Origin: Microbacterium paludicola
GTDB taxonomy: Bacteria > Actinomycetota > Actinomycetes > Actinomycetales > Microbacteriaceae
DNA: 64,000 bases
Reading direction: 5' to 3'
Assembly (NCBI RefSeq): GCF_015235415.1
Contig: NZ_JADGLL010000007.1
Location: 1-64,000 of the forward strand
Both the position numbers and the translations under genes were made by a program. Below are positions 54,835-63,975 of the stretch, one piece after another. Position 1 is the first letter of the stretch. Every line of letters starts with the position of its first letter. The notes under the pieces were generated by a model, which made no database searches, had not been told where the DNA came from, and saw nothing but the letters and a program-made list of their open reading frames with translations.

Positions 54835-54969
54835 TCAGCGGTCGATCGCTCGCTCCACCTCGGCGACCAGCGCCGCGACCCGGTCGATCGCGGCGAGGAG
54901 CTCGTCCGGCGTCGCCGCGGCGAGTTCCTTCTCGTCCACGTCGTTCGTGGCGATGTGCTCCGCCGTCAT
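54835..54969 (-). CDS. Small 44-residue protein downstream of ybdD
   Basis: The ATG (54967-54969) overlaps the ybdD stop (TGATG), so translation is coupled. The product is acidic and helical: DEKELAAATPDELLAAIDRVAALVAEVERAIDR reads as an amphipathic helix pair. No family recognised. The position in an operon and the codon bias argue for a real gene. Confidence 0.6.
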   Translation of the reverse strand: MTAEHIATNDVDEKELAAATPDELLAAIDRVAALVAEVERAIDR

Positions 54970-55199
54970 CAGCAGCAGCGCGCCCCGGGGTTCGCGTCCT
55001 GCTCGCGGTACACGCAGCGCCAGTACTCCTTGGCCGTCATGGGATCGCGATCCGGATGCGCGGCGCGTTCGTGGGCGACATACGCGTCGTACTTCGCCTC
55101 CCCCGTCACGCCCCGGGCGAACCACACGAGGCCGCGCCAGGCCCGGCCCAGGGCCGCGAGGGCCCCGGACCGGGTCTGGTCCACCGCGTCAGTGGCCAC
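54969..55199 (-). CDS. YbdD/YjiX-type protein
   Basis: A 76-residue DUF466 protein: KYDAYVAHERAAHPDRDPMT and the cysteine end ARCC are the family marks. YbdD is encoded next to CstA in many bacteria and is linked to pyruvate uptake by the CstA-type transporter. GTG 55197-55199 overlaps the cstA stop by 11 bases. Confidence 0.88.
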   Translation of the reverse strand: MATDAVDQTRSGALAALGRAWRGLVWFARGVTGEAKYDAYVAHERAAHPDRDPMTAKEYWRCVYREQDANPGARCC

Positions 55200-57435
55200 G
55201 GGCCGGCTGCTGCTCCGCGGGGAGGGCGTCCCACTCCTTCACGAGCGCGCGCTCCTCGGCCGTGGCGATCAGGCCCGCCGGGGCGAACCGCCGGGAGGGC
55301 ACGGCCGGATCCTCGTTGTCGATGACCTCCGTCGCGCGGAACGCCTTGACCACCTGGATGATCGCGACGGCAATGACGATCGCCGCGAGCAGCAGGAACA
55401 CGATCGACAGCGTTCCCTGCACCGCGGTGTTGCGCACCGTCGCCTCCGCGGCTGCAAGCTTGGCCGCCTCGTCCGCGCCGGGCGCGAAGTCGACGTAGCT
55501 GCCGTCGGCGATGCCGTCGCGGAACTTCACGTGGTTCGCCCAGTAGCCGACCGCCGGGGTAGACGAGAAGATCTTCAGCCACGAGCCGGTGAACGTGACC
55601 ACGGTCACGAACGCGAGCGGCACGGCGACGACCCACAGGCCCTTGAACGTGCGCCGGCGGGCGATGATCACCATCACGATCGCCAGGGCGATCGCGGCGA
55701 GCAGCTGGTTCGAGATGCCGAACAGCGGGAACAGCGTGTTGATGCCGCCCAGCGGGTCGGTCACGCCCATCAGCAGCACCGCGCCCCAGCCGGCGACCAT
55801 GATCGCCGTGCAGACCCATGCGCCGACGCGCCACGACGTGTCCTTGAAGCGCGGGATGATGTTGCCGATCGAGTCCTGCAGCATGAAGCGCGCGACGCGC
55901 GTGCCCGCGTCGACGGCGGTGAGGATGAACAGCGCCTCGAACATGATCGCGAAGTGGTACCAGAACGCCATCCACGATGCGCCACCGAGCCACTGGTGAA
56001 GGATGTTCGCCAGGCCGAATGCGAGCGTGGGCGCACCACCCGTGCGGGAGATGACCGACTCCTCGCCGACGCTCGACGCCGCTCCCGTGAGCTGCTCCGG
56101 GGTGACGTTCACCCCGGTCAGGCCCAGGCTGTTGACGAACGCGACGGCTCCCTCGACAGTGCCGCCGGTGGCCGCGGCGGAAGAGTTCATCGCGTAGTAG
56201 AGCCCCTGGTCGATCGAGATCGCGGCGACGAGCGCCATGATCGCAACGAACGACTCCATGAGCATTCCGCCGTAGCCGAGGAAGCGCGTCTGCTTCTCCT
56301 TCTCGACCATCTTCGGCGTGGTTCCCGAGGAGATCAGCGCGTGGAAGCCCGACAGGGCGCCGCACGCGATCGTGACGAACAGGAACGGGAAGAGGCTTCC
56401 CGGCCACACCGGTCCCGTCTCACCGCCGGCGAAGATGCTGAACGCGGGAACGTCGATCTCGGGGCGGACGAAGAGGATCGCGACGGCGAGCAGCACGATC
56501 ACGCCGATCTTCATGAAGGTCGACAGGTAGTCGCGCGGGGCGAGCAGCATCCACACGGGGAGCACGGCGGCGATGAAGCCGTAGATGATGATCCCCCAGG
56601 CGATGGCGGTCCGGTCGAGGCCGAAGATCGCCTGACCCCACTCGCTCGCGCCGACGTACTGCCCGGCGACGATCGCGATCATCAGCAGGACGAAGCCGAT
56701 CAGCGAGACCTCGGCGATCCGGCCGGGACGGATCCAGCGCAGGTACGCGCCCATGAACAGCGCGATCGGGATCGTCATGGAGACCGAGAAGACACCCCAC
56801 GGGCTGTCGCCGAGGGCGTTGACCACCACGAGGGCGAGGATCGCCGTGATGATGATCATGATGAGCAGCGTCGCGAGGATCGCGGCCGCGCCGCCGAAGC
56901 GTCCGAGCTCGTCCTTCGCCATCTGGCCCAGCGAGCGTCCGCCGCGGCGCATGGAGAAGAACATCACGAGGTAGTCCTGCACCGCGCCCGCGAGCACGAC
57001 GCCCACGATGATCCAGATCGTTCCCGGCAGGTAGCCCATCTGCGCGGCGAGCACGGGGCCCGTCAGCGGGCCCGCGCCCGCGATGGCCGCGAAGTGGTGG
57101 CCGAACAGCACGCGACGGTCGGTCGGGACGTAGTCCTTTCCGTCGGCCTTGTACTCGGCGGGCGTTGCTCGCCTGTCGTCCGGGCGGACGATGAGCCGCT
57201 CGATGTACTTCGAGTAGAAGCGGTAGAAGATCAGATACGTCGCGACGGCCGCGAAGACGAACCAGATTGCGTTCACCGTCTCGCCGCGCACGATCGCGAG
57301 CATCGTCCAGCCGAGGCCGCCGAGGATGGCGATGACCGCCCAGATCGCGATCTTCAGCGGCGTCCACTTCGGCTTGTCGTCGACCGCGACGGGCGGGAGC
57401 GCCCGCTCTCGGGTCCGGGCTCTGGTGTCAGACAT
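55189..57435 (-). CDS. cstA: CstA-type carbon starvation/pyruvate transporter
   Basis: A 748-residue protein with about 16-18 spans. Family marks include GHHFAAIAGAGPLTGPVLAAQ, GAVQDYLVMFFSMRRGGRSLGQ and SGFHALISSGTTPKM. CstA proteins import pyruvate or peptides during carbon limitation. AAGGAG seven bases before the ATG. A ~60-base leader on the minus strand, from TAAAAT (57495-57500) to the ATG, contains a GCGGCC hairpin. Co-transcribed with ybdD and the small ORF. Confidence 0.95.
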   Translation of the reverse strand: MSDTRARTRERALPPVAVDDKPKWTPLKIAIWAVIAILGGLGWTMLAIVRGETVNAIWFVFAAVATYLIFYRFYSKYIERLIVRPDDRRATPAEYKADGKDYVPTDRRVLFGHHFAAIAGAGPLTGPVLAAQMGYLPGTIWIIVGVVLAGAVQDYLVMFFSMRRGGRSLGQMAKDELGRFGGAAAILATLLIMIIITAILALVVVNALGDSPWGVFSVSMTIPIALFMGAYLRWIRPGRIAEVSLIGFVLLMIAIVAGQYVGASEWGQAIFGLDRTAIAWGIIIYGFIAAVLPVWMLLAPRDYLSTFMKIGVIVLLAVAILFVRPEIDVPAFSIFAGGETGPVWPGSLFPFLFVTIACGALSGFHALISSGTTPKMVEKEKQTRFLGYGGMLMESFVAIMALVAAISIDQGLYYAMNSSAAATGGTVEGAVAFVNSLGLTGVNVTPEQLTGAASSVGEESVISRTGGAPTLAFGLANILHQWLGGASWMAFWYHFAIMFEALFILTAVDAGTRVARFMLQDSIGNIIPRFKDTSWRVGAWVCTAIMVAGWGAVLLMGVTDPLGGINTLFPLFGISNQLLAAIALAIVMVIIARRRTFKGLWVVAVPLAFVTVVTFTGSWLKIFSSTPAVGYWANHVKFRDGIADGSYVDFAPGADEAAKLAAAEATVRNTAVQGTLSIVFLLLAAIVIAVAIIQVVKAFRATEVIDNEDPAVPSRRFAPAGLIATAEERALVKEWDALPAEQQPARGH

Positions 57436-57532
57436 GTGGGGACTCCTTCATCGGCACACGCAAGAAAGGCGGCCGTCATTGGCCGCTTGCTGAGATTTTA
57501 CTGAACGCACGCTCGATGGCGTGCCGCACACG

Positions 57533-57572
57533 CACGAGCGGCCCGGATGGATCGCCATCCGGGCCGCTCGTG
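57533..57572 (-). terminator. Intrinsic terminator after phoH
   Basis: CACGAGCGGCCCGGATGG pairs with CCATCCGGGCCGCTCGTG over an ATCG loop: an 18-bp perfect stem, 8 bases past the phoH stop. Confidence 0.9.
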
Positions 57573-57580
57573 GTGTCGGA

Positions 57581-58951
57581 TCAGGCCAGCTCGCCGAACT
57601 CCAGCAGGTCGGTGACGAGCGCCGCGATCGCCGAGCGCTCCGACCGCGTCAGGGTGACGTGACCGAACAGCCCGTGGCCCTTGAGGCTCTCGATCACGCT
57701 CGCGATGCCGTCGTGGCGGCCGACCCGCAGGTTGTCGCGCTGGGCGACGTCGTGCGTGAGGACGACCCGCGAGTTCTGCCCCATGCGGCTCAGCACCGTG
57801 AGCAGGACGTTGCGCTCGAGCGACTGCGCCTCGTCGACGATCACGAACGCGTCGTGCAGCGAGCGCCCGCGGATGTGCGTGAGCGGCAGCACCTCGAGGA
57901 TGCCGCGCTGCACGACCTCGTCGAGCACGTTGGTAGAGACGACCGAGCCGAGCGTGTCGTATACGGCCTGGCCCCACGGGTTCATCTTCTCGGCCTGGTC
58001 GCCGGGCAGGTAGCCGAGCTCCTGGCCGCCGACGGCGAACAGCGGGCGGAAGACGATGATCTTCTTCTGCTGCTGCCGCTCGAGCACCGCCTCGAGGCCC
58101 GCGCACAGGGCCAGAGCCGACTTGCCGGTTCCCGCGCGTCCGCCGAGCGAGACGATGCCGACCTCCGGGTCGAGGAGCAGATCGATGGCGATGCGCTGCT
58201 CGGCCGAGCGGCCGTGAAGTCCGAACACGTCGCGGTCGCCGCGCACGAGCCGCACCTCGGAGTCCCCCGACACCCGGCCGAGGGCGGAACCGCGCTCCGA
58301 CTGGATGACGAGCCCGGTGTTGATGGGAAGCCCGCGGACGTCCTCGTGGGAGGCGACCTCGCTCTCGTAGAGGTCGGCCATGTCGTCGCCCGAGAGATGC
58401 AGCGTCGCGATGCCCGTCCATCCGGAGTCGACGGCCTGCTCGGCGAGGTACTCCTCCGCGGCGATGCCGAGGGATGCGGCCTTCACGCGCATCGGCATGT
58501 CCTTGGAGATCACGGTGACCTCCTGGCCGTCCTGCGCCAGGTGCATCGCGACCGCCAGGATGCGGCTGTCGTTGTCGCCGAGCCGGATGCCGCTCGGCAG
58601 CACGGTCGCGTCGGTGTTGTTGAGCTCGACGCGCAGCGTGCCGCCGTCACCGACCGGAACCGGGAAGTCGAGACGGCCGTGCTCCACTCGGAGCTCGTCG
58701 AGGTGGCGGAGCGCCTGCCGGGCGAAGTAGCCGAGCTCGGGATCGTGACGCTTACCCTCGAGCTCCGAGATCACCACGACCGGGATGACGACGGAGTGCT
58801 CGGCGAAGCGGAAGAACGCCCGCGGATCGCTCAGCAGCACCGACGTGTCGAGCACGTAGGTGCGCAGGCTCTGCGCGGATTCGTGTGAAGCGGCCTTGCG
58901 CCGTGCGGTGGTGCTGCGGCTGCTGGCCTGCTGAGACATCGTGTTGGTCAC
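57581..58951 (-). CDS. phoH: PhoH-like PIN-ATPase protein
   Basis: A 456-residue protein of the PhoH2 type. The N-terminal PIN nuclease domain starts [12 protein letters not shown], with later acidic residues such as GDNDSRI completing the metal site; the C-terminal PhoH ATPase has [13 protein letters not shown] and the Walker B IVDEAQSL. Such proteins unwind and cut RNA and are linked to stress and phosphate status in actinobacteria. GTG 58949-58951 has GGAG six bases upstream; an in-frame ATG follows at 58939. Confidence 0.93.
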   Translation of the reverse strand: MTNTMSQQASSRSTTARRKAASHESAQSLRTYVLDTSVLLSDPRAFFRFAEHSVVIPVVVISELEGKRHDPELGYFARQALRHLDELRVEHGRLDFPVPVGDGGTLRVELNNTDATVLPSGIRLGDNDSRILAVAMHLAQDGQEVTVISKDMPMRVKAASLGIAAEEYLAEQAVDSGWTGIATLHLSGDDMADLYESEVASHEDVRGLPINTGLVIQSERGSALGRVSGDSEVRLVRGDRDVFGLHGRSAEQRIAIDLLLDPEVGIVSLGGRAGTGKSALALCAGLEAVLERQQQKKIIVFRPLFAVGGQELGYLPGDQAEKMNPWGQAVYDTLGSVVSTNVLDEVVQRGILEVLPLTHIRGRSLHDAFVIVDEAQSLERNVLLTVLSRMGQNSRVVLTHDVAQRDNLRVGRHDGIASVIESLKGHGLFGHVTLTRSERSAIAALVTDLLEFGELA

Positions 58952-59054
58952 GCCCCACTCCCGACCCGGGTACCTTGCCCGGCTTCAACGAGTCGACCTG
59001 GGGGCCACGAGTCGCGATCCTTGATGGCCGACTCGAACGGGCGCCTTACCCGTT
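58952..59054 (-). promoter_or_regulatory. Structured 5' leader of phoH
   Basis: Downstream of the promoter the minus strand can form AACGGG/CCCGTT (59036-59054), CGAGTCG (59029-59035) with either CGACTCG at 59008-59014 or CGACTCG at 58989-58995, and CCGGG/CCCGG (58966-58982) close to the Shine-Dalgarno. Two mutually exclusive partners for one strand is a switch-like layout. It matches no riboswitch I can name. Confidence 0.5.
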
Positions 59055-59060
59055 GCCCAC

Positions 59061-59090
59061 ACGGTACGTCCGCAACCGACCGAATTACAA
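59061..59090 (-). promoter_or_regulatory. Promoter of phoH
   Basis: On the minus strand, TTGTAA (59085-59090) and TACCGT (59061-59066) are 18 bases apart. This gives a ~100-base leader before the GTG. Confidence 0.6.
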
Positions 59091-59143
59091 GGGTGTCATT
59101 CGTTACGAACAGATGAACCGGATCCGCGACCGCCGTCGGCGCG

Positions 59144-60265
59144 TCAGGACCGCTGCTGTGCGAACGCCGCGCAGGCCTCTTCGAACAGGCCGAGCGTCTC
59201 GTCGTCGGTCCCCACGTGGGGCGCGACGCGCACGGTCCCCGCCCGTGCGGTCACCGCCACGCCACGGTTGGCGAGCTCGGCTCCGAGCGCCGCGGCGTTC
59301 TCCGGCTCGAGCGCGACGACGCCCGCGCGGCGGGCCGGGTCGAGCGGCGTCACCACGGGGATGTCGTGCCGCTGGGCGATCTCGATCACGCGCTCCGTGC
59401 GCTCGCTGAGCGCCGCTTCGACGGCGTCGACGCCGACGGCCTCGATCTCGGAGAGCGCGACGGCCAGGGCCCCCGCGCCGACCAGCGCATCGGCACCGCT
59501 CACCGTGTAGGCCTGGGCGGAGGACGCCGGCATCGGCACCGCGTCCACGGTCATGCCGCCCTCGGCACCGCGGAAGCCGGACAGCACGGGGGCGATGCGC
59601 GCCCGGGCGCGCGCGCCGAACCAGGCGAAGCCGGTGCCCCGCCCCGCGCGCAGCCACTTATAGCCGTGGCCGCACACGACGTCAGCGGCCTGCCAGTCGG
59701 CGTCGACCACCCCGAAGCTCTGCACCGCGTCGACGATGAGCAGCCGGTCGGGCCCGATCGCCTCGCGCAGCGCGCGCAGATCGGCGCGGTAGCCGGTGCG
59801 GAAGTCGACGTGACTGACCGCCAGCGCGACCGTCTCGTCGTCGACCGCCTCGGCGACGGCATCCGGGGTCACGAACCCGTGGGGCGCGCTCAGCCACTGC
59901 GGATGAACCAGCCCGAAGGCGTCGGCGGCGCGCGTGATGGCGGTGGGGATGCTCGGGAACTCGGCGGGCGAGGCGAGGATGCCACCCGCGAGGCCGTACA
60001 CCGCATGCATCAGGCCGTAGGTCGACGACGGCTGCAGGGTGACCTCGTCGTCCGCCGCGCCGAGCAGGCGCGAAAGCAGCGCCCTCGCCTCGCCCTCGCG
60101 TTCGGCGACGTGCGCGATGCTGCTCGTGCGCCCCGTGCCGAGCAGCTCGAGGTCGGCGAGCGCCTCGTCGCGCACGGCGGGGCTGAGCGGGCCGAACGCC
60201 GCCCAGTTCAGATAGCCGGGTTCGACAGCGAACGTTGCCCGGAAGTCGTCGATGGTGCCGATCAC
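59144..60265 (-). CDS. Class V aminotransferase-fold PLP enzyme
   Basis: A 373-residue cofactor enzyme. PLP lysine is in GHGYKWLRAGRGTG, with VDAVQSFGVVDAD as the aspartate region and LTLQPSSTYGL-type segment for the phosphate. Members are aminotransferases, kynureninase-like or cysteine desulfurase relatives. No cysteine like that of desulfurases is in the C-terminal loop. GTG six bases after CAGAAT. Substrate unknown. Confidence 0.87.
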   Translation of the reverse strand: MIGTIDDFRATFAVEPGYLNWAAFGPLSPAVRDEALADLELLGTGRTSSIAHVAEREGEARALLSRLLGAADDEVTLQPSSTYGLMHAVYGLAGGILASPAEFPSIPTAITRAADAFGLVHPQWLSAPHGFVTPDAVAEAVDDETVALAVSHVDFRTGYRADLRALREAIGPDRLLIVDAVQSFGVVDADWQAADVVCGHGYKWLRAGRGTGFAWFGARARARIAPVLSGFRGAEGGMTVDAVPMPASSAQAYTVSGADALVGAGALAVALSEIEAVGVDAVEAALSERTERVIEIAQRHDIPVVTPLDPARRAGVVALEPENAAALGAELANRGVAVTARAGTVRVAPHVGTDDETLGLFEEACAAFAQQRS

Positions 60266-60313
60266 ACCGACATTCTGGCAGGCGCACCTGTCAGGCCGCC
60301 GCCGAGTCCCCGA

Positions 60314-61099
60314 TCAGCCGCCGAAACGGCGGTCGCGCGTCGCGTAGTCGCGGATCGCGCGCAGAAAGTCGACCTCACGCAGGTCGGGGCCGAGCGCCTC
60401 CACGAAGTAGAACTCGCTGTGCGCGCTCTGCCAGACCAGGAAATCGCTCAGGCGCTGCTCGCCGCTCGTGCGGATGACCAGATCCGGATCGGGTTGGCCA
60501 CCCGTGTACAGGTGCTCGCCGATCGACTCGGGGGTCAGGTTCTCGGCGAGTTCTTCGAGTGTGCCGCCGCGCTCGCCGTGCCGCGCGATGATCCTCCGCA
60601 CCGCGTCGACGATCTCATGCCGCCCGCCGTACCCCACCGCGAGGTTCACGTGAAGACCGGTGTGAGCGCGCGTGCGGTCCTCGGCATCGCGCAGCGCGGT
60701 CGCCAGGTTGTCGGGCAGCAGCTCAGCGCGCCCGGCATGCTGCACGCGCCAGTCGCCGCTGTCCGCCAGGTCTCCGGCGAGGCCCGCGATGATGTCGATC
60801 AGGTCGGCCAGCTCGGCCGAATCGCGCTTTCGCAGGTTGTCGTTCGAGAGCAGGTAGAGCGTCACGACCTTGATACCCAGCTCGTCGCACCAGCCGAGGA
60901 ACTCGATGATCTTCGCCGCGCCGGCGCGATAGCCGTGCGCGACCGAGTCATATCCGAGCTGCCGCGCCCAGCGTCGGTTGCCGTCGATGACCATCGCGAC
61001 GTGATGCGGCACGTTCTCGGGAGAGATCTGGTGCCGCAGCCGCGAGCTGTACAGCCGGTACAGCGGCCCGCGGCCTTCGGCCTGCCTCATGGTTCGCAC
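60314..61099 (-). CDS. uppS: Isoprenyl diphosphate synthase (cis-prenyltransferase)
   Basis: A 261-residue enzyme of the UppS family: MVIDGNRRWAR holds the catalytic D39, with SNDNLRK, AVGYGGRHEIVDA and VIRTSGEQRLSDFLVWQSAHSEFYF as the conserved C-terminal block. Makes polyprenyl diphosphate for cell wall lipid carriers; chain length is not decided by sequence here. GTG six bases after TAGCGT (61106-61111). Divergent from the TrhA gene. Confidence 0.95.
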   Translation of the reverse strand: MRTMRQAEGRGPLYRLYSSRLRHQISPENVPHHVAMVIDGNRRWARQLGYDSVAHGYRAGAAKIIEFLGWCDELGIKVVTLYLLSNDNLRKRDSAELADLIDIIAGLAGDLADSGDWRVQHAGRAELLPDNLATALRDAEDRTRAHTGLHVNLAVGYGGRHEIVDAVRRIIARHGERGGTLEELAENLTPESIGEHLYTGGQPDPDLVIRTSGEQRLSDFLVWQSAHSEFYFVEALGPDLREVDFLRAIRDYATRDRRFGG

Positions 61100-61200
61100 G
61101 TCAATACGCTACTCCGCGCCCAGCGCTCTCCCCTGCGGGCGGGGCCGGGCCGGGCAAGCCCGTGCCGCTTAGGGCATGCATCTCGCCGTACGCTCGGAGC

Positions 61201-61938
61201 ATGACGCACGCGCGCGACGACGACCCGACCTCCGCAGACGGCGTACCCCAGCTGCCCCTGTTCGACGCGGCCGAGCATGACGCCCCGGTCGAGATCAAGC
61301 CGACATGGCGCGGCTGGATCCACGCGGCCACCTTCCCGGTCGCGATCATCGCGGGAATCGTGCTGATCGTCCTCGCCGAGGGCGGCCCCGCGAAGTGGGC
61401 GTCCGCGGTGTTCATGGCGTCGTCGCTGCTGCTGTTCGGCAACTCTGCCGTCTATCACCGGTTCGACTGGAGCCCGCGCACGAAGCTCGTCCTCAAGCGG
61501 ATCGACCACGCGAACATCCTGCTGCTGATCGCGGGGACCTACACGCCCATCGCCGTGCTCGCACTGCCGCCGGACAAGGGGATGCTGCTGCTCGTGCTCG
61601 TGTGGTCGGGCGCGCTGCTGGGGATCCTGTTCCGCGTGTTCTGGATCGGTGCGCCGCGCTGGCTGTACGTGGCGCTGTACCTGCTGCTCGGCTGGGCGGC
61701 CGTGATGTACCTCGTCGACCTGTTCGAGGCGAATCCGGCGATGATGGTGCTCGTCATCGTCGGCGGCCTGCTGTACTCGGGCGGCGCTGTCGTCTACGCC
61801 CTGAAGCGCCCGAACCCGTGGCCCGGGCACTTCGGCTTCCACGAGATCTTCCACGTGTGCACCGTGCTGGCGTTCCTGTGCCATTGGACGGGCGCCCTGC
61901 TGATCGCCCTGGAACCGGCCTTCAACGGTCCCGCCTGA
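61201..61938 (+). CDS. TrhA/hemolysin III-family membrane protein
   Basis: A 245-residue, seven-span protein of the adiponectin receptor/hemolysin III superfamily: SAVYHRFDWSPRTKLVLKRIDHANI and FGFHEIFHVCTVLAFLCHW carry the histidines. In E. coli TrhA has been tied to membrane energetics. ATG six bases after TACGCT (61189-61194). It stops inside the terminator stem. Confidence 0.92.
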   Translation: MTHARDDDPTSADGVPQLPLFDAAEHDAPVEIKPTWRGWIHAATFPVAIIAGIVLIVLAEGGPAKWASAVFMASSLLLFGNSAVYHRFDWSPRTKLVLKRIDHANILLLIAGTYTPIAVLALPPDKGMLLLVLVWSGALLGILFRVFWIGAPRWLYVALYLLLGWAAVMYLVDLFEANPAMMVLVIVGGLLYSGGAVVYALKRPNPWPGHFGFHEIFHVCTVLAFLCHWTGALLIALEPAFNGPA

Positions 61939-61956
61939 TCCCGCCGCTGCGGGATC
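61937..61956. terminator. Terminator between trhA-type gene and the GGDEF gene
   Basis: GATCCCGC and GCGGGATC form a perfect 8-bp stem with a CGCT loop; its left arm includes the last bases of the TrhA stop codon. It lies between convergent genes. Confidence 0.7.
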
Positions 61957-61965
61957 TCCGGCAGA

Positions 61966-63975
61966 TCAGAACGGCTGCAGCGGCACCTGTCGCGTGGTTC
62001 CCCTGGCCCGCGGGCGCCGGCGTTTGGCCGCGTAGAGCGCCCGGTCGGCGCGCAGCAGCAGGTCCTCGACCTGCTCCTCCTGGCGCAGCGTCGCGGCGCC
62101 CCACGACCAGGAGTCGTCCGCCTCGGCGCGCAGTCGCTGCATGATCGCCGCGGCCCGCGCGGTGTCGGCCCCGGGAAGCGCGATCAGGAACTCATCGCCG
62201 CCGATCCGGCCGATCACATCCGTCTCGCGGAGCCCATCGCGCCACAGCGCGACCGCGGCCCGCAGCGCGCCGTCTCCGCGCGCATGCCCGTGATCGTCGT
62301 TGAGCCGCTTGAAGTCGTCGAAGTCGACGGCCACGACCGCCAGGGGCGTGCCCCGGCGGCGCGACCGCCGGGCGAGGGCCTGCAGCCGCTCCTCGAAGCC
62401 GAGGCGGTTCAGGGCACCGGTGAGCTCGTCGGTCTGCGCGAGCATGCGCAGTCGCAGCCGCACGCGCAGCACGACCTCCAGCAGGAACAGGGACGTCGGG
62501 ATGCCGATGATCACCGGGCCGGGCCCGATGATCCCGAGCACGTCCGGGTCCGCGAACAGCAGACCCGCCCCGACGGCCGATACGACGACGAGCTGGAACG
62601 CGCGCGCCGTGCCCGGCCGGTAGAAGCAGCCGAGCATCGCGGCGACGAGCTGCAGCCCGAGGATCCCCTCGACGAGCGGCACCGGCCCCGCCATCGCGGA
62701 GATGTGGCCGAACGTCGTGGCCGCCACGAGGACGACCCAGGCGAGCACCGCCCAGCGGGGAAGGCGGTGGCCGAAGGCCAGCGCGGCCGCGACCGTGAGG
62801 AGGCCGATGACCACGTCGGCGACCGACAGGCCGACGCTCAGCGCGGCCTGCACCCCGAGCAGGTCGACCAGGCCGCTCAGCACGAAGAGCCCTGCGGCGG
62901 CGATGCACACGATCGTGTACGCGGTCTGCCGCGGCGGGCGCGCCTCGGCCGGATCGGGCGCCGGCAGCGCGATCCGGCGCGGGTAGGTGCGGGGCACCCG
63001 GCCGGGGGCGCGCCGCTTGTCGCGGTACAGGTCGCCATCGGCGACCTTGACCGCGTGGTCGAGTCCGCGGTTCGGCAGGATCTTGGCCACGCCGGCGCTG
63101 AAGCGGTGCGGGGACGCGGCGCGCAGCCGGCCCAGAACGGCGCGGGCGGCCTGTTCGTCCGGCGCCTGCACGACGACGACGAACTCATCGCCGCCCCAGC
63201 GCCCGACGACGCCGGATTCGCCGATCACCTCCTGCCAGGAGCGGGCACTGTCGCGCAGCAGCAGATCTCCCGCGGCATGGCCATGCCGGTCGTTGTAGGG
63301 CTTCAGGCCGTCCATGTCGATCCCGATCACCCAGAGCCCCTCGCGCCGGTGCGCGCGGACGTACGCACGCAGCGCCCGCCGGTTGAGGGTGCCCGTCAGC
63401 GGATCGGTGCGCAGCGCGCGCCGCAGCCCGCGGACCAGCGCGATCGACACCTCCAGCGTGAACACGCTGACGAGCGCGGCGTACACGCTCGCCCAGGCGA
63501 CGACGGGGTCCGGATCGCGCAGCGACGGGTTGACGAGCGCCGCGACGGTGGTCACGGCCACGATCGCGCTCAGCATGATGCGCGCGGCGCGCGGCCGGAA
63601 CCCCCATCCGAGATAGGCGGCGAGCAGAGGCACCAGGAACAGGGTGCTGAGCAGACCGCCCAGGTCGGAGGCCGCGAACTGTGCGACCGCGATGCCGGCC
63701 GCGACGCCGCCGATCAGCACCAGGCCTGCCCACCGCGGCAGCCGGCGCCCGGCGGCGAGCGCCCACGCGAGGCCCAGCAGACACAGCACAAGCTGCGCGA
63801 TCTCGGCGGTCGTCTCGAGCGACCCGTGGGGATGCATCACGAGGTGCGCGGCGATGAGCACGGCGAAGTATCCGGCGCCCAGCGCCGTCGTCGCCGAGAA
63901 GTTCGACTGGCGGCGGAGGGCGCGCCGGATTCTGCCTACGGCAGGGCCGAGGGCATGGTCGACGGAACGAGACAT
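61966..63975 (-). CDS. Double membrane-GGDEF diguanylate cyclase
   Basis: A 669-residue protein that repeats one unit: ~six TM spans then a GGDEF domain, at about 28-322 and 352-655. GRRLPRWA (77-82 area) and GHRLPRWA (402-409) mark the duplicated membrane part. Both active loops are intact, GGDEF at 261-265 and 592-596. The inhibitory RxxD site is present only before the second (RETD 583-586). GGAGAAG precedes the ATG. Probably synthesises c-di-GMP in response to a membrane signal. Confidence 0.93.
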   Translation of the reverse strand: MSRSVDHALGPAVGRIRRALRRQSNFSATTALGAGYFAVLIAAHLVMHPHGSLETTAEIAQLVLCLLGLAWALAAGRRLPRWAGLVLIGGVAAGIAVAQFAASDLGGLLSTLFLVPLLAAYLGWGFRPRAARIMLSAIVAVTTVAALVNPSLRDPDPVVAWASVYAALVSVFTLEVSIALVRGLRRALRTDPLTGTLNRRALRAYVRAHRREGLWVIGIDMDGLKPYNDRHGHAAGDLLLRDSARSWQEVIGESGVVGRWGGDEFVVVVQAPDEQAARAVLGRLRAASPHRFSAGVAKILPNRGLDHAVKVADGDLYRDKRRAPGRVPRTYPRRIALPAPDPAEARPPRQTAYTIVCIAAAGLFVLSGLVDLLGVQAALSVGLSVADVVIGLLTVAAALAFGHRLPRWAVLAWVVLVAATTFGHISAMAGPVPLVEGILGLQLVAAMLGCFYRPGTARAFQLVVVSAVGAGLLFADPDVLGIIGPGPVIIGIPTSLFLLEVVLRVRLRLRMLAQTDELTGALNRLGFEERLQALARRSRRRGTPLAVVAVDFDDFKRLNDDHGHARGDGALRAAVALWRDGLRETDVIGRIGGDEFLIALPGADTARAAAIMQRLRAEADDSWSWGAATLRQEEQVEDLLLRADRALYAAKRRRPRARGTTRQVPLQPF

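Noticed and set aside
54955..57504. 849-codon open frame opposite cstA
   Set aside because: Antisense to a clear 748-residue transporter; its translation is charged low-complexity sequence.
59029..59041. GTTCGAGTC in the phoH leader resembles a tRNA T-loop
   Set aside because: No acceptor, D or anticodon arms can be drawn around it.
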